A stretch of DNA of 64,000 nucleotides from a bacterium (GTDB lineage Bacteria; Planctomycetota; Planctomycetia; Planctomycetales; Planctomycetaceae), in NCBI GenBank assembly GCA_016125225.1, contig WGME01000007.1:186001-250000 (forward strand), given 5' to 3'. The notes beneath the pieces were generated by a model, which had not been told where the DNA came from, ran no database searches, and saw only the letters and a list, made by a program, of their open reading frames with translations. The number at the start of each line of letters is the position of its first letter. Position 1 is the stretch's first letter. Both the position numbers and the translations under genes were made by a program. Below are positions 56,173 through 64,000 of this stretch, one piece after another.

Positions 56173-57630
56173 TCAGGGTTGGCCCGTAGAGGGCATTTTG
56201 ATCGAGCCCGATGGCGATTGCCAGGGAGTCTCGCCACCACGCTGGATATGCCGTCTCAGAACCGTATTCAATTCGTTGACCATTTTGCGGTTCTGTGATG
56301 CCAGATTGTGTTGCTCCTGGGGATCATCTTTCAGATGGTAGAGTTCCAGCGGGCTGTATGGGTCGTTCTGCATCAGCTTCCAGGGGCCGCGAATCACGGC
56401 TTCATAGCTCTTCCCACCATACACTGGACCTCCCTCGCGGCGAACAAAATACAACTCTCGATTGGCAGGCAGCGATTCGCCTTTCAGCAATGGCAGCAAA
56501 CTAACGGCATCCAGGTCTTCTGGAACATCTGCCCCCGCCAATTCCAGGAAGGTCGGCACCAGATCGAAACTGAGTCCCGCATAGTCACAAGTTGATCCGG
56601 CGGGAATCTGCGCAGGCCAACGCATCATGAACGGAACTCGTAAGCCCCCGTCGTAATGACTTTGTTTCCCATCTCGCCACGGATCATTGTTCTGGGCGTG
56701 AGGAAGCGAACCGCCGTTGTCCGATGTGAATGCAACCAAGGTATTCTCATCCAGACCCGCCTCTTTTAACGCCTGCAGGACTTTTCCGATGTGGAAGTCG
56801 AGATGCTCGACAAACGCCACATTCAGCCGCCGTTTCTCATCCAACCCCGGAAGTCTCTGCTCGACTTTGGCCACCCAGTCAACAGGGGGCTCAATCGGAA
56901 AGTGAGGTGCGTTGTAGGCCAGATAGAGGAAGAACGGCTGATCCCGATGCTTTGAGCGTTCTTGCAGATAGTCGATAGCCCAAGCAGTAAAAAGTTTCGT
57001 GGCATGCCCCGGGGGATCAATCTCAACGTCGTTCCGTCGCATGTAGTTGATGCCGTGGCGTCGGTGCGTCAGGTAACTCTCCATCATGTCGCCGAGGAAT
57101 CCATGAAAGTACTGAAATCCACGCTGATTGGGAGTATTCGGCGACTCCAGTCCTAAATGCCATTTGCCAACAATCCCGGTGTGATAACCAACGTGGGAAA
57201 GCTCGTCAGCGATGGTCTTCACCGAGGGATCGAAGTAGCCCCACGAATCTTCCGGCTTGGTTCGAATGACTCCCGGAACTCCCACGCGATCGGGATACCG
57301 CCCCGTCAGCAAAGCCGCCCGCGATGGCGAACAGACCGTGCAGTTGGCACGCATCGACGAAAACAACATGCCCTCTGCCGCCAGCCGATCAATGTTGGGA
57401 CTCTGAACATCCGATGCATGATACGTAGAGACATCGCCATACCCCAGGTCATCGGCCAGTATGAGTACAATGTTTGGTACGCGCACGTCACCAGCGAATA
57501 AGGCCTCATTTCTCGACGGGATTAACAGTGTCGCAGTGGTGACAGCAAGAATGAGTGAAGTAGTTCTGTGTCGTAAACTGCTAAGGAACGTGGTGCGGGT
57601 CAGCGGGATTGCTTGATGTGAGGCGGACAT
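56173..57630 (-). CDS. Exported sulfatase, arylsulfatase A-like
   Basis: The 485-residue product has an N-terminal leader (S-L-I-L-A-V-T-T-A-T-L-L-I). The type I sulfatase core has a metal-binding Asp pair at 60-61 (L-I-L-A-D-D-L-G-Y-G-D) and the formylglycine site C100-S-P-S-R104 followed by A-A-L-L-T-G-R-Y. Later come G-K-W-H-L-G and F-T-S-D-N-G-G, typical of arylsulfatases. It would remove sulfate esters from polysaccharides or other substrates outside the cytoplasm. The ATG at 57630 was chosen as the start nearest the leader; the frame extends 24 codons upstream. A candidate promoter lies just ahead of it. Confidence 0.94.
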   Translation of the reverse strand: MSASHQAIPLTRTTFLSSLRHRTTSLILAVTTATLLIPSRNEALFAGDVRVPNIVLILADDLGYGDVSTYHASDVQSPNIDRLAAEGMLFSSMRANCTVCSPSRAALLTGRYPDRVGVPGVIRTKPEDSWGYFDPSVKTIADELSHVGYHTGIVGKWHLGLESPNTPNQRGFQYFHGFLGDMMESYLTHRRHGINYMRRNDVEIDPPGHATKLFTAWAIDYLQERSKHRDQPFFLYLAYNAPHFPIEPPVDWVAKVEQRLPGLDEKRRLNVAFVEHLDFHIGKVLQALKEAGLDENTLVAFTSDNGGSLPHAQNNDPWRDGKQSHYDGGLRVPFMMRWPAQIPAGSTCDYAGLSFDLVPTFLELAGADVPEDLDAVSLLPLLKGESLPANRELYFVRREGGPVYGGKSYEAVIRGPWKLMQNDPYSPLELYHLKDDPQEQHNLASQNRKMVNELNTVLRRHIQRGGETPWQSPSGSIKMPSTGQP

Positions 57631-57673
57631 GAGAGTGCTCCGAGCGACGGACAGGGCAAGAATGCGTCCGGAC

Positions 57674-57702
57674 AGTATTGAACACCCGAGTGCTGAGGTC
57701 AA
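57674..57702 (-). promoter_or_regulatory. Candidate sigma70 promoter for the arylsulfatase gene
   Basis: On the minus strand, TTGACC (57702-57697) and AATACT (57679-57674) have a 17-bp spacer. Transcription would start near 57665, about 35 bases before the ATG at 57630. The -10 box matches 4 of 6. Confidence 0.42.
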
Positions 57703-57843
57703 TCTCCATCACGGTTGTAACACTGGCCGAAAAAGGTCGATTTTGGCTTCGATAGTCCGGCTGCCTCAGTGTTGATTGACTGGCTGCAATCGTGGAAACG
57801 TCGTGCTGACGTCGCGCGTTCAATAATACGATCCATCAAGAGC

Positions 57844-60800
57844 TTATTCAGAACCGCTTTGAGCGTATTGCATCCTCCAGGGCTTGGACTGCTTGTAAAG
57901 CTCAAGTTGCTGTTTGGCAAATGGGGCCTTGGGCTTCCAGGAAAGCACTCGATTCTGCAGTTCGATGGCTTTGGAAAAGTCTCCCGCTTCGGCATACGCC
58001 GCTGCCTGTGCCTGATGGTGCCCCCAAGCCATTACGCAGCGAAGTTTCTCCATCTCCATCGCATGCTTCACAGCCAGTTTGCCGTCCCGAATGCTCTCAT
58101 CGTCACTGGATGCATAAATCTGGGTGAGCAGGAAGTGAGCGGAATCGCAGCGGGCATCCAGTTGCAAGACTTTCTGCAACGTGGAAATGGCATCGGCATC
58201 GCGATCCGCAGCTAAAAAGAATTGGGCCTGATCCAGCAGCGTGGGCAGATAATCCGGACGTAGCTTCAGGGCTTCGGTTAGCAACTGCTCGCAAGTGGTC
58301 CAGTCTTTGGCATTCACAGCCCAAAGGTTTTTGCGGAGCAAGATGAGGATGGGTACCAAGTCTTCCTCTGTGTTGTGCACACGGGTCGGCCCTAGATCGG
58401 TTTGTGTCTTGCGCAATTCAAGCACGGCCAATAGCACTTGCGGACTCGAATCGGCCTCTGCAGTCGCTGCGGCTGTCAAGTATTTCTGAGACAGTTTGGG
58501 TTGATTATGCAGGCTCAGAAATTTCCCTGCGAAGTAATAGAGCATCACGACATCGAGCGAAGGCACTTTCAAAAGTAATCGATCAAATTCTGGTTCGTTC
58601 CATGTTGCCTGATCGCCATCGCGCAAGAAGCATTTCATCAGATTCACAAGTTCCGGAAATGCAGAATTTGGTTCCCATAGATATGCGACCGTGCTGAGTT
58701 TGACGTCGCGAGCCTGTGTATCACCACGTTCATCAGCCAGCAGGGAGATCAATACGGCCAAATCTGCGGGAATCCGGTCACCTGCAAGTGCGCGGTAACC
58801 CTGCGTAAATATCTTTTCTGCCGCAGCTTGATCGTGATCTGCGAGTTTGCTGATGCCACGCCACCAGATGACGTCTTTAGAAAGTGGCGGTTGAAGTCGA
58901 TCCCAATAAGCTTCGGCCAGCCGTCGTGCTTCGGCCTTGTCTCCCCGACCGGTTCGTTCGCACCAGGCCCACCACTTATAACTCGCTGCTTCGTAACGCT
59001 GTGACTGAGCCTTCTGTAGATCTTCTGCCAATTCCCAATCCTTAACGCCTTCTGCGTAATCCGACAAGCATTGCAGTCCCCAGCCAGCATAGGACGCTGC
59101 GGCTTCACGTGCGTAGGGCTCTGCTTGTTCCCAGTCGCCGCGATGCATGTAGAAATATGCCAAGCGTTGCGCCGTGTCGGCAGATTCCAATCCCTGAGTC
59201 GGCAGCGTCTGCATCGTTTTGAGCGTGGCTTCCATCTTCTCTTGGTCGTCCTCAGCTGCATAGAAGTAATATAACGAAGAGTAGCTCTGCCAGGTTGGTT
59301 CGAGTTCAGCGACACGCTGCAATGTTCGCTGTGCATCGGCCGGACGTCCTGCATTCCTGTACGCTGTCGCCAGCGCGCTGAGCATAACAGCATGATTCTG
59401 GAACTGAGCTTCCCACTCTGGCAACCGTTGTTGCACTTCAGGAATGTTCTCGGCGATCAATCGCAAAATCACATCCGGGCGATGAGGGCAAACCGCATCT
59501 GACCAGCTTGCCAATTCTTGCTTGGTGGCGCGTTTGGTGGCACGGGAATTGAGATCCGGTTCGATTCGATCGCCATGGCGAGCGGCCCGCTCTTCGATCG
59601 GCAAGCTGACGGTTGAGCCCAGATTCCGATAGATCTCTATAACAACGGGATGAGCGGGTGGCTCCAGGAACTCGTCATTGGCTGATTTCGCTATCTCAGA
59701 CAGCGCCTGATTGACGGCAGCACGATCTGTCACATAGCTCATCAGAAACTTTTCATAGCGATGCCCCTGCATCAACGGCTGAATCAGTGGAAGCGTTTCA
59801 TCCGTAGGGACGCCCAAGTTGTATTTTTCCAAGGCAATCGTGTGCCATGCCTGCAAATAGGTCTGGTCATGCAACAATTCTCCCAGCACGTTCCACGACG
59901 GCTCGACACCCGGATCGAATGTCGTGGTCCGCAGTTGGTCGATCAGTTGACGACGGACTTTCAGTGCATCCAGATACTCCTGCTGGGACTTGGGCATTAC
60001 CAAGGCCTGTTCCTGCGCCAATTCCTGGATGGTTGCCGGGAGTTCTGGAATTCCATTTATTACTCCACAGGTTTTAATCCAGACGGCTGGAAAGCCCGCT
60101 GATACAACGGCTCGATGCACATCCAGCGGCAATTGACAGGCCCGCTCAATCGCCTGTTGACAGGCAGGATTTTTCTTGATGAATTCCTGAATCAATTCTT
60201 GTGCCTGCTGTTGGTCGAACGCAGGATTGCTCATTCGCATGGCCAGATAGCTCGTAAGCTGAGGCTCGTCTGGAACGGGCTCTGACAGCTCTTGAAAGTC
60301 GTAGCGGCAAAAGGCCTCGATGGCTCGCAACCACAGGGGAAGTTTGGACTCATCCAACTCCCTGGCCGCCTGCAAATCAGCGAGGGCTGTGCGATGCGTG
60401 CCGGTCAACGCTCTGGCATAGGCTCGACAGGCAAGAGAGTCAGGCGTGGTTCCTGACTTAGCCATGTTCTGCTGGGCGTAGAGCAGAGACCTCGACTTGA
60501 AGACTTTGGACATCGGTCCCCAATGGGTCTCCGTCAAGATGCCGAGGTTGGCATAGGTACGGCTGAGTGCCATCAGGAGATCGCTGGCATCGGGTTCCGC
60601 TTGTAATGCCTGCTGCAGTTGACGAACCGCGACGAATTGGGAAACCACATCCATCTGAGGCGATATTGTTGGCCGGTCTCCTTTTGATGGCTTCGATTCA
60701 CGTTTCTCATAACCACGAGTGATGAGGACTTGAGTGAATTCCTCACGCGACATTTGTTCCATGCGTTCCGCAAGGGATTCCAGCCAGGAGTCCTGTGGGA

Positions 60801-61713
60801 TTGCAAATTGTGGGGCCGCCCATTTGAAAGGTTCGCCTTCGCGCTCGCGTTGCACAATTTCCAAATTGACTGTGAACGTACTGTCGGTCTCCTCGGCTTG
60901 GAAAGTCGCATGGATCTCGAAGGGAAACCGTTCGGCCTGCAATTCATCAACCGGCGGTTGCTCGCCCAAGGCCAGATCAATTGTTCGTAACCCCAGTTGA
61001 TTCTGTGCCGCTAATAGCAACGCTTGTCGAATCAGTTCTCGCGGTATCGTGCCATATGCTGCCACGGTCTTATTGGAGACGTCAGGATCACGGAGCGCGA
61101 CTCCTACTGTCGACCGGTCTCCAGGAGCAAATCCGCGTTTGGGTCGCAACCGTTCTTCTTCCTCTTCAGCTTCCCGGGCTCGCCTGGCTTCAAACGCAAC
61201 CTGTGCCGGCGATTTTTTCTCTGCCTTTGGCTTGGCAGCAATTCTGGCCGCCGCTTCGTCGAGTCGTTTCTGATGGTCGACAGCGGTCTGAAATGTCTGT
61301 CGTGTGGGCTGCCCTGGACCATTACTCGATGGGTACTCAACAAAGCCCGTCATCAGATTCAAATCATTGTACTTTAGACCCAATTCATAGTGTTTGATGA
61401 GACTGGGCCAATGAAAGCGCAGTGTTCGCTGGTTCCCCTGCGTTGTGTCGGAACGTCGGGGATTTCCCCGCACTTCTGCCTCTGCCTGCACGGCAGCGAT
61501 AGCGTTTGGCTGTAAGGCTAGCTTTTGAAATGCGTCTCTCGTTTGAGCATAGGATCTGGCAGCCTTCCACTCATATGCTGCCCATGCCAGTAAAATGAGA
61601 CAGGACAACCCAAGAATCACGCCCATCCGTAAGTAATTCGACGGGCTTCTCTTGTTCGAGTTTTTATCATCATTCGATTTAGACAACTGCAGGCTCCCGC
61701 GCCGACATATCAT
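57844..61713 (-). CDS. Very large membrane-anchored TPR-type protein
   Basis: The 1289-residue product has one N-terminal helix (M-G-V-I-L-G-L-S-C-L-I-L-L-A-W-A-A). A charged linker rich in Arg and Glu follows (about 150-200), then about 1000 residues of helical repeats. TPR-like units are clearest in the last third (for example A-Y-R-N-A-G-R-P-A-D-A-Q-R-T-L-Q-R-V-A and D-A-D-A-I-S-T-L-Q-K-V-L). A scaffold or protein-contact role outside the inner membrane is likely, but partners are unknown. The ATG at 61713 was used. It is transcribed away from the IS remnant. A DUF1559 gene follows the IS remnant on the other strand. Confidence 0.88.
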   Translation of the reverse strand: MICRRGSLQLSKSNDDKNSNKRSPSNYLRMGVILGLSCLILLAWAAYEWKAARSYAQTRDAFQKLALQPNAIAAVQAEAEVRGNPRRSDTTQGNQRTLRFHWPSLIKHYELGLKYNDLNLMTGFVEYPSSNGPGQPTRQTFQTAVDHQKRLDEAAARIAAKPKAEKKSPAQVAFEARRAREAEEEEERLRPKRGFAPGDRSTVGVALRDPDVSNKTVAAYGTIPRELIRQALLLAAQNQLGLRTIDLALGEQPPVDELQAERFPFEIHATFQAEETDSTFTVNLEIVQREREGEPFKWAAPQFAIPQDSWLESLAERMEQMSREEFTQVLITRGYEKRESKPSKGDRPTISPQMDVVSQFVAVRQLQQALQAEPDASDLLMALSRTYANLGILTETHWGPMSKVFKSRSLLYAQQNMAKSGTTPDSLACRAYARALTGTHRTALADLQAARELDESKLPLWLRAIEAFCRYDFQELSEPVPDEPQLTSYLAMRMSNPAFDQQQAQELIQEFIKKNPACQQAIERACQLPLDVHRAVVSAGFPAVWIKTCGVINGIPELPATIQELAQEQALVMPKSQQEYLDALKVRRQLIDQLRTTTFDPGVEPSWNVLGELLHDQTYLQAWHTIALEKYNLGVPTDETLPLIQPLMQGHRYEKFLMSYVTDRAAVNQALSEIAKSANDEFLEPPAHPVVIEIYRNLGSTVSLPIEERAARHGDRIEPDLNSRATKRATKQELASWSDAVCPHRPDVILRLIAENIPEVQQRLPEWEAQFQNHAVMLSALATAYRNAGRPADAQRTLQRVAELEPTWQSYSSLYYFYAAEDDQEKMEATLKTMQTLPTQGLESADTAQRLAYFYMHRGDWEQAEPYAREAAASYAGWGLQCLSDYAEGVKDWELAEDLQKAQSQRYEAASYKWWAWCERTGRGDKAEARRLAEAYWDRLQPPLSKDVIWWRGISKLADHDQAAAEKIFTQGYRALAGDRIPADLAVLISLLADERGDTQARDVKLSTVAYLWEPNSAFPELVNLMKCFLRDGDQATWNEPEFDRLLLKVPSLDVVMLYYFAGKFLSLHNQPKLSQKYLTAAATAEADSSPQVLLAVLELRKTQTDLGPTRVHNTEEDLVPILILLRKNLWAVNAKDWTTCEQLLTEALKLRPDYLPTLLDQAQFFLAADRDADAISTLQKVLQLDARCDSAHFLLTQIYASSDDESIRDGKLAVKHAMEMEKLRCVMAWGHHQAQAAAYAEAGDFSKAIELQNRVLSWKPKAPFAKQQLELYKQSKPWRMQYAQSGSE

Positions 61714-62050
61714 GGATGAACACCGACTGATCCACCACAGCCGATATTTCCAGAGTGGAATGTATCAGTTCGGTTGTCAACGGCTTCCAGACACGTTGTC
61801 CGTACTCAGCACTTTTCGTCCTATTCTTAGCCCTCCAGGGTAATTCTCAGCAGTTGTTTGAGTAGGGAATGGAATCTCATGTTGCATGAGCAGGCGGGGC
61901 AGACGTCGCGAGAATTCTCGGCCTGTTGGCGGCGTTGTGAAGGTGTGGCGTTCGTTGGGGGGGCAGCGGGATGAAGGTGTAGCGCCCGGATGATCACCTG
62001 CGTGGGGGATGTCTGACTGACAGGCGAAGCCGGTCGATCTGGGGTTCTGA
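61714..62050. other. Intergenic stretch beside the IS remnant
   Basis: This 337-bp stretch separates the TPR gene from the first recognisable IS21 coding remnant. It includes the palindrome CGAGAATTCTCG (61909-61920). The right part may belong to the IS element, but no terminal inverted repeat could be matched. No supported gene was seen. Confidence 0.45.
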
Positions 62051-62400
62051 GTGCAGGGGACGAGGGTGTACCGCAACGTGGAGCAGTGGATGGAGATTCG
62101 CCGTCAGGTGTTGAATCACGAGATCAGCCAACGTCAGGCATGGCGGGAGTATGATCTCCATTGGCAGCATTGAAGAGGAATCTATTGCAATCGGTGCTGT
62201 CGGAGAAACGGGCGGCCGGACCAGCGCGGGCTTCGAAGCTCGATCGGTTTCGGCCGGTGATCGACGCGATTCTGGAGGCCGACATGACCACGCATCGCAA
62301 GCAGCGGCACACGGCGTGGCGGATTTACGAACGGCTCAAGGCTGAGCGCGGTCACGATGGCGGCTACCGCCGCTGCGGGTCCGTTCCCTCAACGAACTGA
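62051..62400 (+). pseudogene. istA: istA remnant, N-terminal and middle parts
   Basis: The first frame reads V-Y-R-N-V-E-Q-W-M-E-I-R-R-Q-V-L and stops at 62171-62173. This is the IstA N terminus. After a one-base shift the reading continues from 62161 with A-L-K-R, then D-R-F-R-P-V-I-D-A-I-L-E-A-D and R-K-Q-R-H-T-A-W-R-I-Y-E-R-L, which is the IstA linker before the catalytic core. It breaks at G-G-Y-R-R-C and stops at 62398-62400. The DDE integrase core that should follow is missing. Confidence 0.85.
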
Positions 62401-62459
62401 ACGAGCAATGAGAGTCGTGGTGCCGTCAGGATCTGGAACAGACGGCTCAGAAGTAGTCG

Positions 62460-62692
62460 GTGCTAAAACGAGAGCGTTTGATCGATGATCAAGCCGCTTT
62501 CCTGCCGATTGCGGAGCCGGATTTCGAATCACGGCGGGTTGTTCCAAGCCAGGCGGATTCGCTATCGCTGGTGACGTTCGATGGCAACCAGTATTCGGTT
62601 CCCGCGCAGTATGCCCATCGGCGTGGGATCGTCGTGGCGGGAATCGAAGAACTGAAGATCATCTTCGAGGACCAACTCCTCGCCCGACATCT
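62460..62692 (+). pseudogene. istA: istA remnant, C-terminal part
   Basis: The frame reads D-D-Q-A-A-F-L-P-I, then D-S-L-S-L-V-T-F-D-G-N-Q-Y-S-V-P and A-H-R-R-G-I-V-V-A-G, which is the C-terminal domain of IstA. Near 62690 it passes without a stop into IstB-like sequence, so a deletion joined the two genes in frame. Confidence 0.85.
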
Positions 62693-63168
62693 TGCCTTCC
62701 TGCTGCAACTCAGTGAGCCCGAACTTCTCGAACGGGAACGCAAAGCCGCGGAACGGCGACTCGAGGCAGCCCAGTTCCGGCATCCTAAGACGCACCTCGC
62801 TACCGTTCTCGGTGTAGCGGCCTGTCAACAGGGATACAAGGTCCGCTTCTTTCGCGTGACTGAGCTGATTACACCGCTGCTGGAAGTGCGGGAAGACAAA
62901 GAGCTGACAACGGTTCAAGAAACCGTTGTCATGAGTGGATCTGCTTATCCTTGATGAACTCGGTTATGTCCCGGCTACCAAAGCCGACGCGGAACTGCTG
63001 TTCGATGTCATCACCATGATCTACGAGCGGCTCAGCGCGATCATCACGACCAATCTGCCGTTCGAGAACTGGACCGAGGTCCTCGGCAGCGAACGGCTTA
63101 CCGGAGCGGCGCTCGATCGCCTGACCCACCGCTGTCACATTCTGGAAACCCGCGGCGATAGTAACAGG
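62693..63168 (+). pseudogene. istB: istB remnant with Walker A region deleted
   Basis: The first part reads L-S-E-P-E-L-L-E-R-E-R-K-A-A-E-R-R, the IstB N terminus, then jumps to L-G-V-A-A-C-Q-Q-G-Y, skipping the G-x-x-G-x-G-K-T segment that binds ATP. After a frameshift near 62935 the reading continues with [11 protein letters not shown] (Walker B) and [16 protein letters not shown], ending near G-D-S-N-R. Without Walker A the product could not act as the IstB ATPase. Confidence 0.88.
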
Positions 63169-63561
63169 CACAATGACGCCGAAAGCCATCAAGTTCCCCC
63201 ACCTGATTCACCGAATCCAAGTTCAGGAACAACCGATCACGCCCAGCGACCTTCCGCGATCCCGCCGGGCTATCTCCCCAACCAGCAATGCACTTTTGCT
63301 CCGCCCAGCACCACACTTTCACATAGTCGCCTATGGGCTGCGAATCATCAACCTGATACGCGGTATCGACTGCTTCACGCCTAATGGCTATTGGTTGTGT
63401 TCGTTTGGCCACTACTCATCTCCATTCGAGCCTTGCAAGTTTGGGATACAGAACTACAGAAGAACTCTGCTTTTTGGATTGACAGTTGGGTCTAGCAGTT
63501 TAAGATCAACTTGTTCCGATCGGAACACCTCTCTTCTTTCGTCATTTCAGGAGTCTCTCGC
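63169..63561. other. Intergenic stretch between the IS remnant and a DUF1559 gene
   Basis: No supported gene is present in these 393 bp. The left part may contain the decayed right end of the IS element. The right part holds an AGGAG ribosome-binding site close to the DUF1559 start and should hold its promoter, which was not identified. Confidence 0.5.
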
Positions 63562-64000
63562 ATGGCGCTGCATCGTGGACGCAAACAGGGTTTCACCCTC
63601 ATTGAACTGCTGGTTGTGATCGCGATCATCGCGATCCTGATTGCTCTCCTGCTGCCCGCTGTCCAACAGGCCCGCGAGGCCGCTCGCCGAACACAATGCA
63701 GGAACAATTTCAAACAGATCGGCTTGGCCCTTCACAACTATCATGACAATTTCAATGCGTTTCCCATTGGTGTCACAACATCAACTTCGGGGGGATGGGG
63801 ACACTCGTTCTGGATTGGTCTGCTGCCCTATGTCGACCAGGCTCCGCTGTTCAACCAGTTCGCATCCTACGGCGCGTCAACGGGTTACACCGGTGGTGGG
63901 GCAACCTCAACAGGACAGACGATCAATGGCCCGTTGGTTCGTGGACTGACTCTGCCGTTCCTGGCATGTCCGTCGAGCCCATTGCCGAATCTCAAGGATA
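63562..64000 (+). CDS. DUF1559 domain protein with prepilin-like N terminus (partial)
   Basis: The first 146 residues are in the window. The leader is M-A-L-H-R-G-R-K-Q, then [15 protein letters not shown], the prepilin cleavage and methylation motif with Glu at +5. [24 protein letters not shown] follows, the DUF1559 signature. AGGAG precedes the ATG. It resembles the DUF1559 gene at 54043 in its N terminus but differs after residue 65, so they are paralogues rather than a recent duplication. The 3' end lies outside the window. Confidence 0.94.
   Translation, partial: MALHRGRKQGFTLIELLVVIAIIAILIALLLPAVQQAREAARRTQCRNNFKQIGLALHNYHDNFNAFPIGVTTSTSGGWGHSFWIGLLPYVDQAPLFNQFASYGASTGYTGGGATSTGQTINGPLVRGLTLPFLACPSSPLPNLKD

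Larger units (their letters stand above)
62051..63168 (+). mobile_element. Degraded IS21-family element
   Basis: Remnants of both IS21 genes occur in order on the plus strand: IstA N-terminal, IstA middle, IstA C-terminal, IstB N-terminal, IstB C-terminal. Intact IS21 elements are about 2 to 2.5 kb; this one is about 1.1 kb. At least two frameshifts and two internal deletions separate the parts, and no terminal repeats were identified. It cannot encode a working transposase. Confidence 0.87.

Overview
The window looks like chromosome of a planctomycete, most likely family Planctomycetaceae; the genus cannot be fixed from sequence alone. The signs are families nearly confined to that group: planctomycete cytochrome proteins with DUF1592 and DUF1549/DUF1553 domains, their partners with DUF1552 and DUF1501, two DUF1559 pseudopilin-like genes, several secreted sulfatases, and a large share of secreted or membrane proteins of unknown role. 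No rRNA, tRNA or CRISPR array was recognised.

Layout. 1-8.9 kb: the tail of an MFS transporter, a secreted serine hydrolase, then a co-directional module of a DUF1592 cytochrome protein, a DUF1552 protein and a ceramidase-like hydrolase. 8.9-14.1 kb (minus strand): a partial tad (Flp-type pilus) locus with tadC, tadB, the cpaF/tadA ATPase, cpaB and a small Cys-rich pilin-like gene. 14.4-18.3 kb (minus): three linked genes for a membrane-anchored protein, a polytopic membrane protein and a family 2 glycosyltransferase, facing a second polytopic protein at 18.4-20.1 kb. 20.1-29.4 kb: a sigma54-type regulator, an M28 peptidase with a PDZ domain, an Asp/Gly-rich secreted protein, a zinc dehydrogenase, PdxA, a PQQ-propeller protein and ArgC. 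29.5-37.9 kb: a Gly-rich TPR protein, a SnoaL-like protein, a membrane-anchored coiled-coil protein, two membrane proteins and a conserved hypothetical. 38.2-41.4 kb: two tandem TatA-like genes, a secreted peroxiredoxin and a PhoR-like histidine kinase. 41.6-50 kb: an amidohydrolase fused to a sugar-binding-like domain, a sulfatase, and a second cytochrome module (DUF1549/DUF1553 plus DUF1501) with a small DUF4288 gene inserted between its two members. 50-57.7 kb: a Ski2-like helicase, a rhomboid protease, a DUF1559 protein, a secreted alpha/beta-hydrolase-like protein and a second sulfatase. 57.8-64 kb: a 1289-residue TPR protein, a heavily deleted IS21-family element, and the start of another DUF1559 protein.

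How the genes may work together. Most of the window is exported capacity: polymer or ester breakdown (sulfatases, ceramidase-like, beta-lactamase-fold and M28 enzymes), two planctomycete cytochrome modules of unknown biochemical role, and surface structures (tad pilus genes, DUF1559 pseudopilins, Gly-rich protein). The TatA genes fit this, because the DUF1552 and DUF1501 proteins begin with twin-arginine-like leaders. Housekeeping functions are few (ArgC, PdxA, peroxiredoxin). The least understood parts are the tad locus with its unusual pilin-like gene and linked glycosyltransferase genes, the two cytochrome modules, and the coiled-coil protein at 33.1-34.7 kb. Start codons were chosen by hand from ribosome-binding sites and leader peptides, and domain names come from motif recognition, not database searches.
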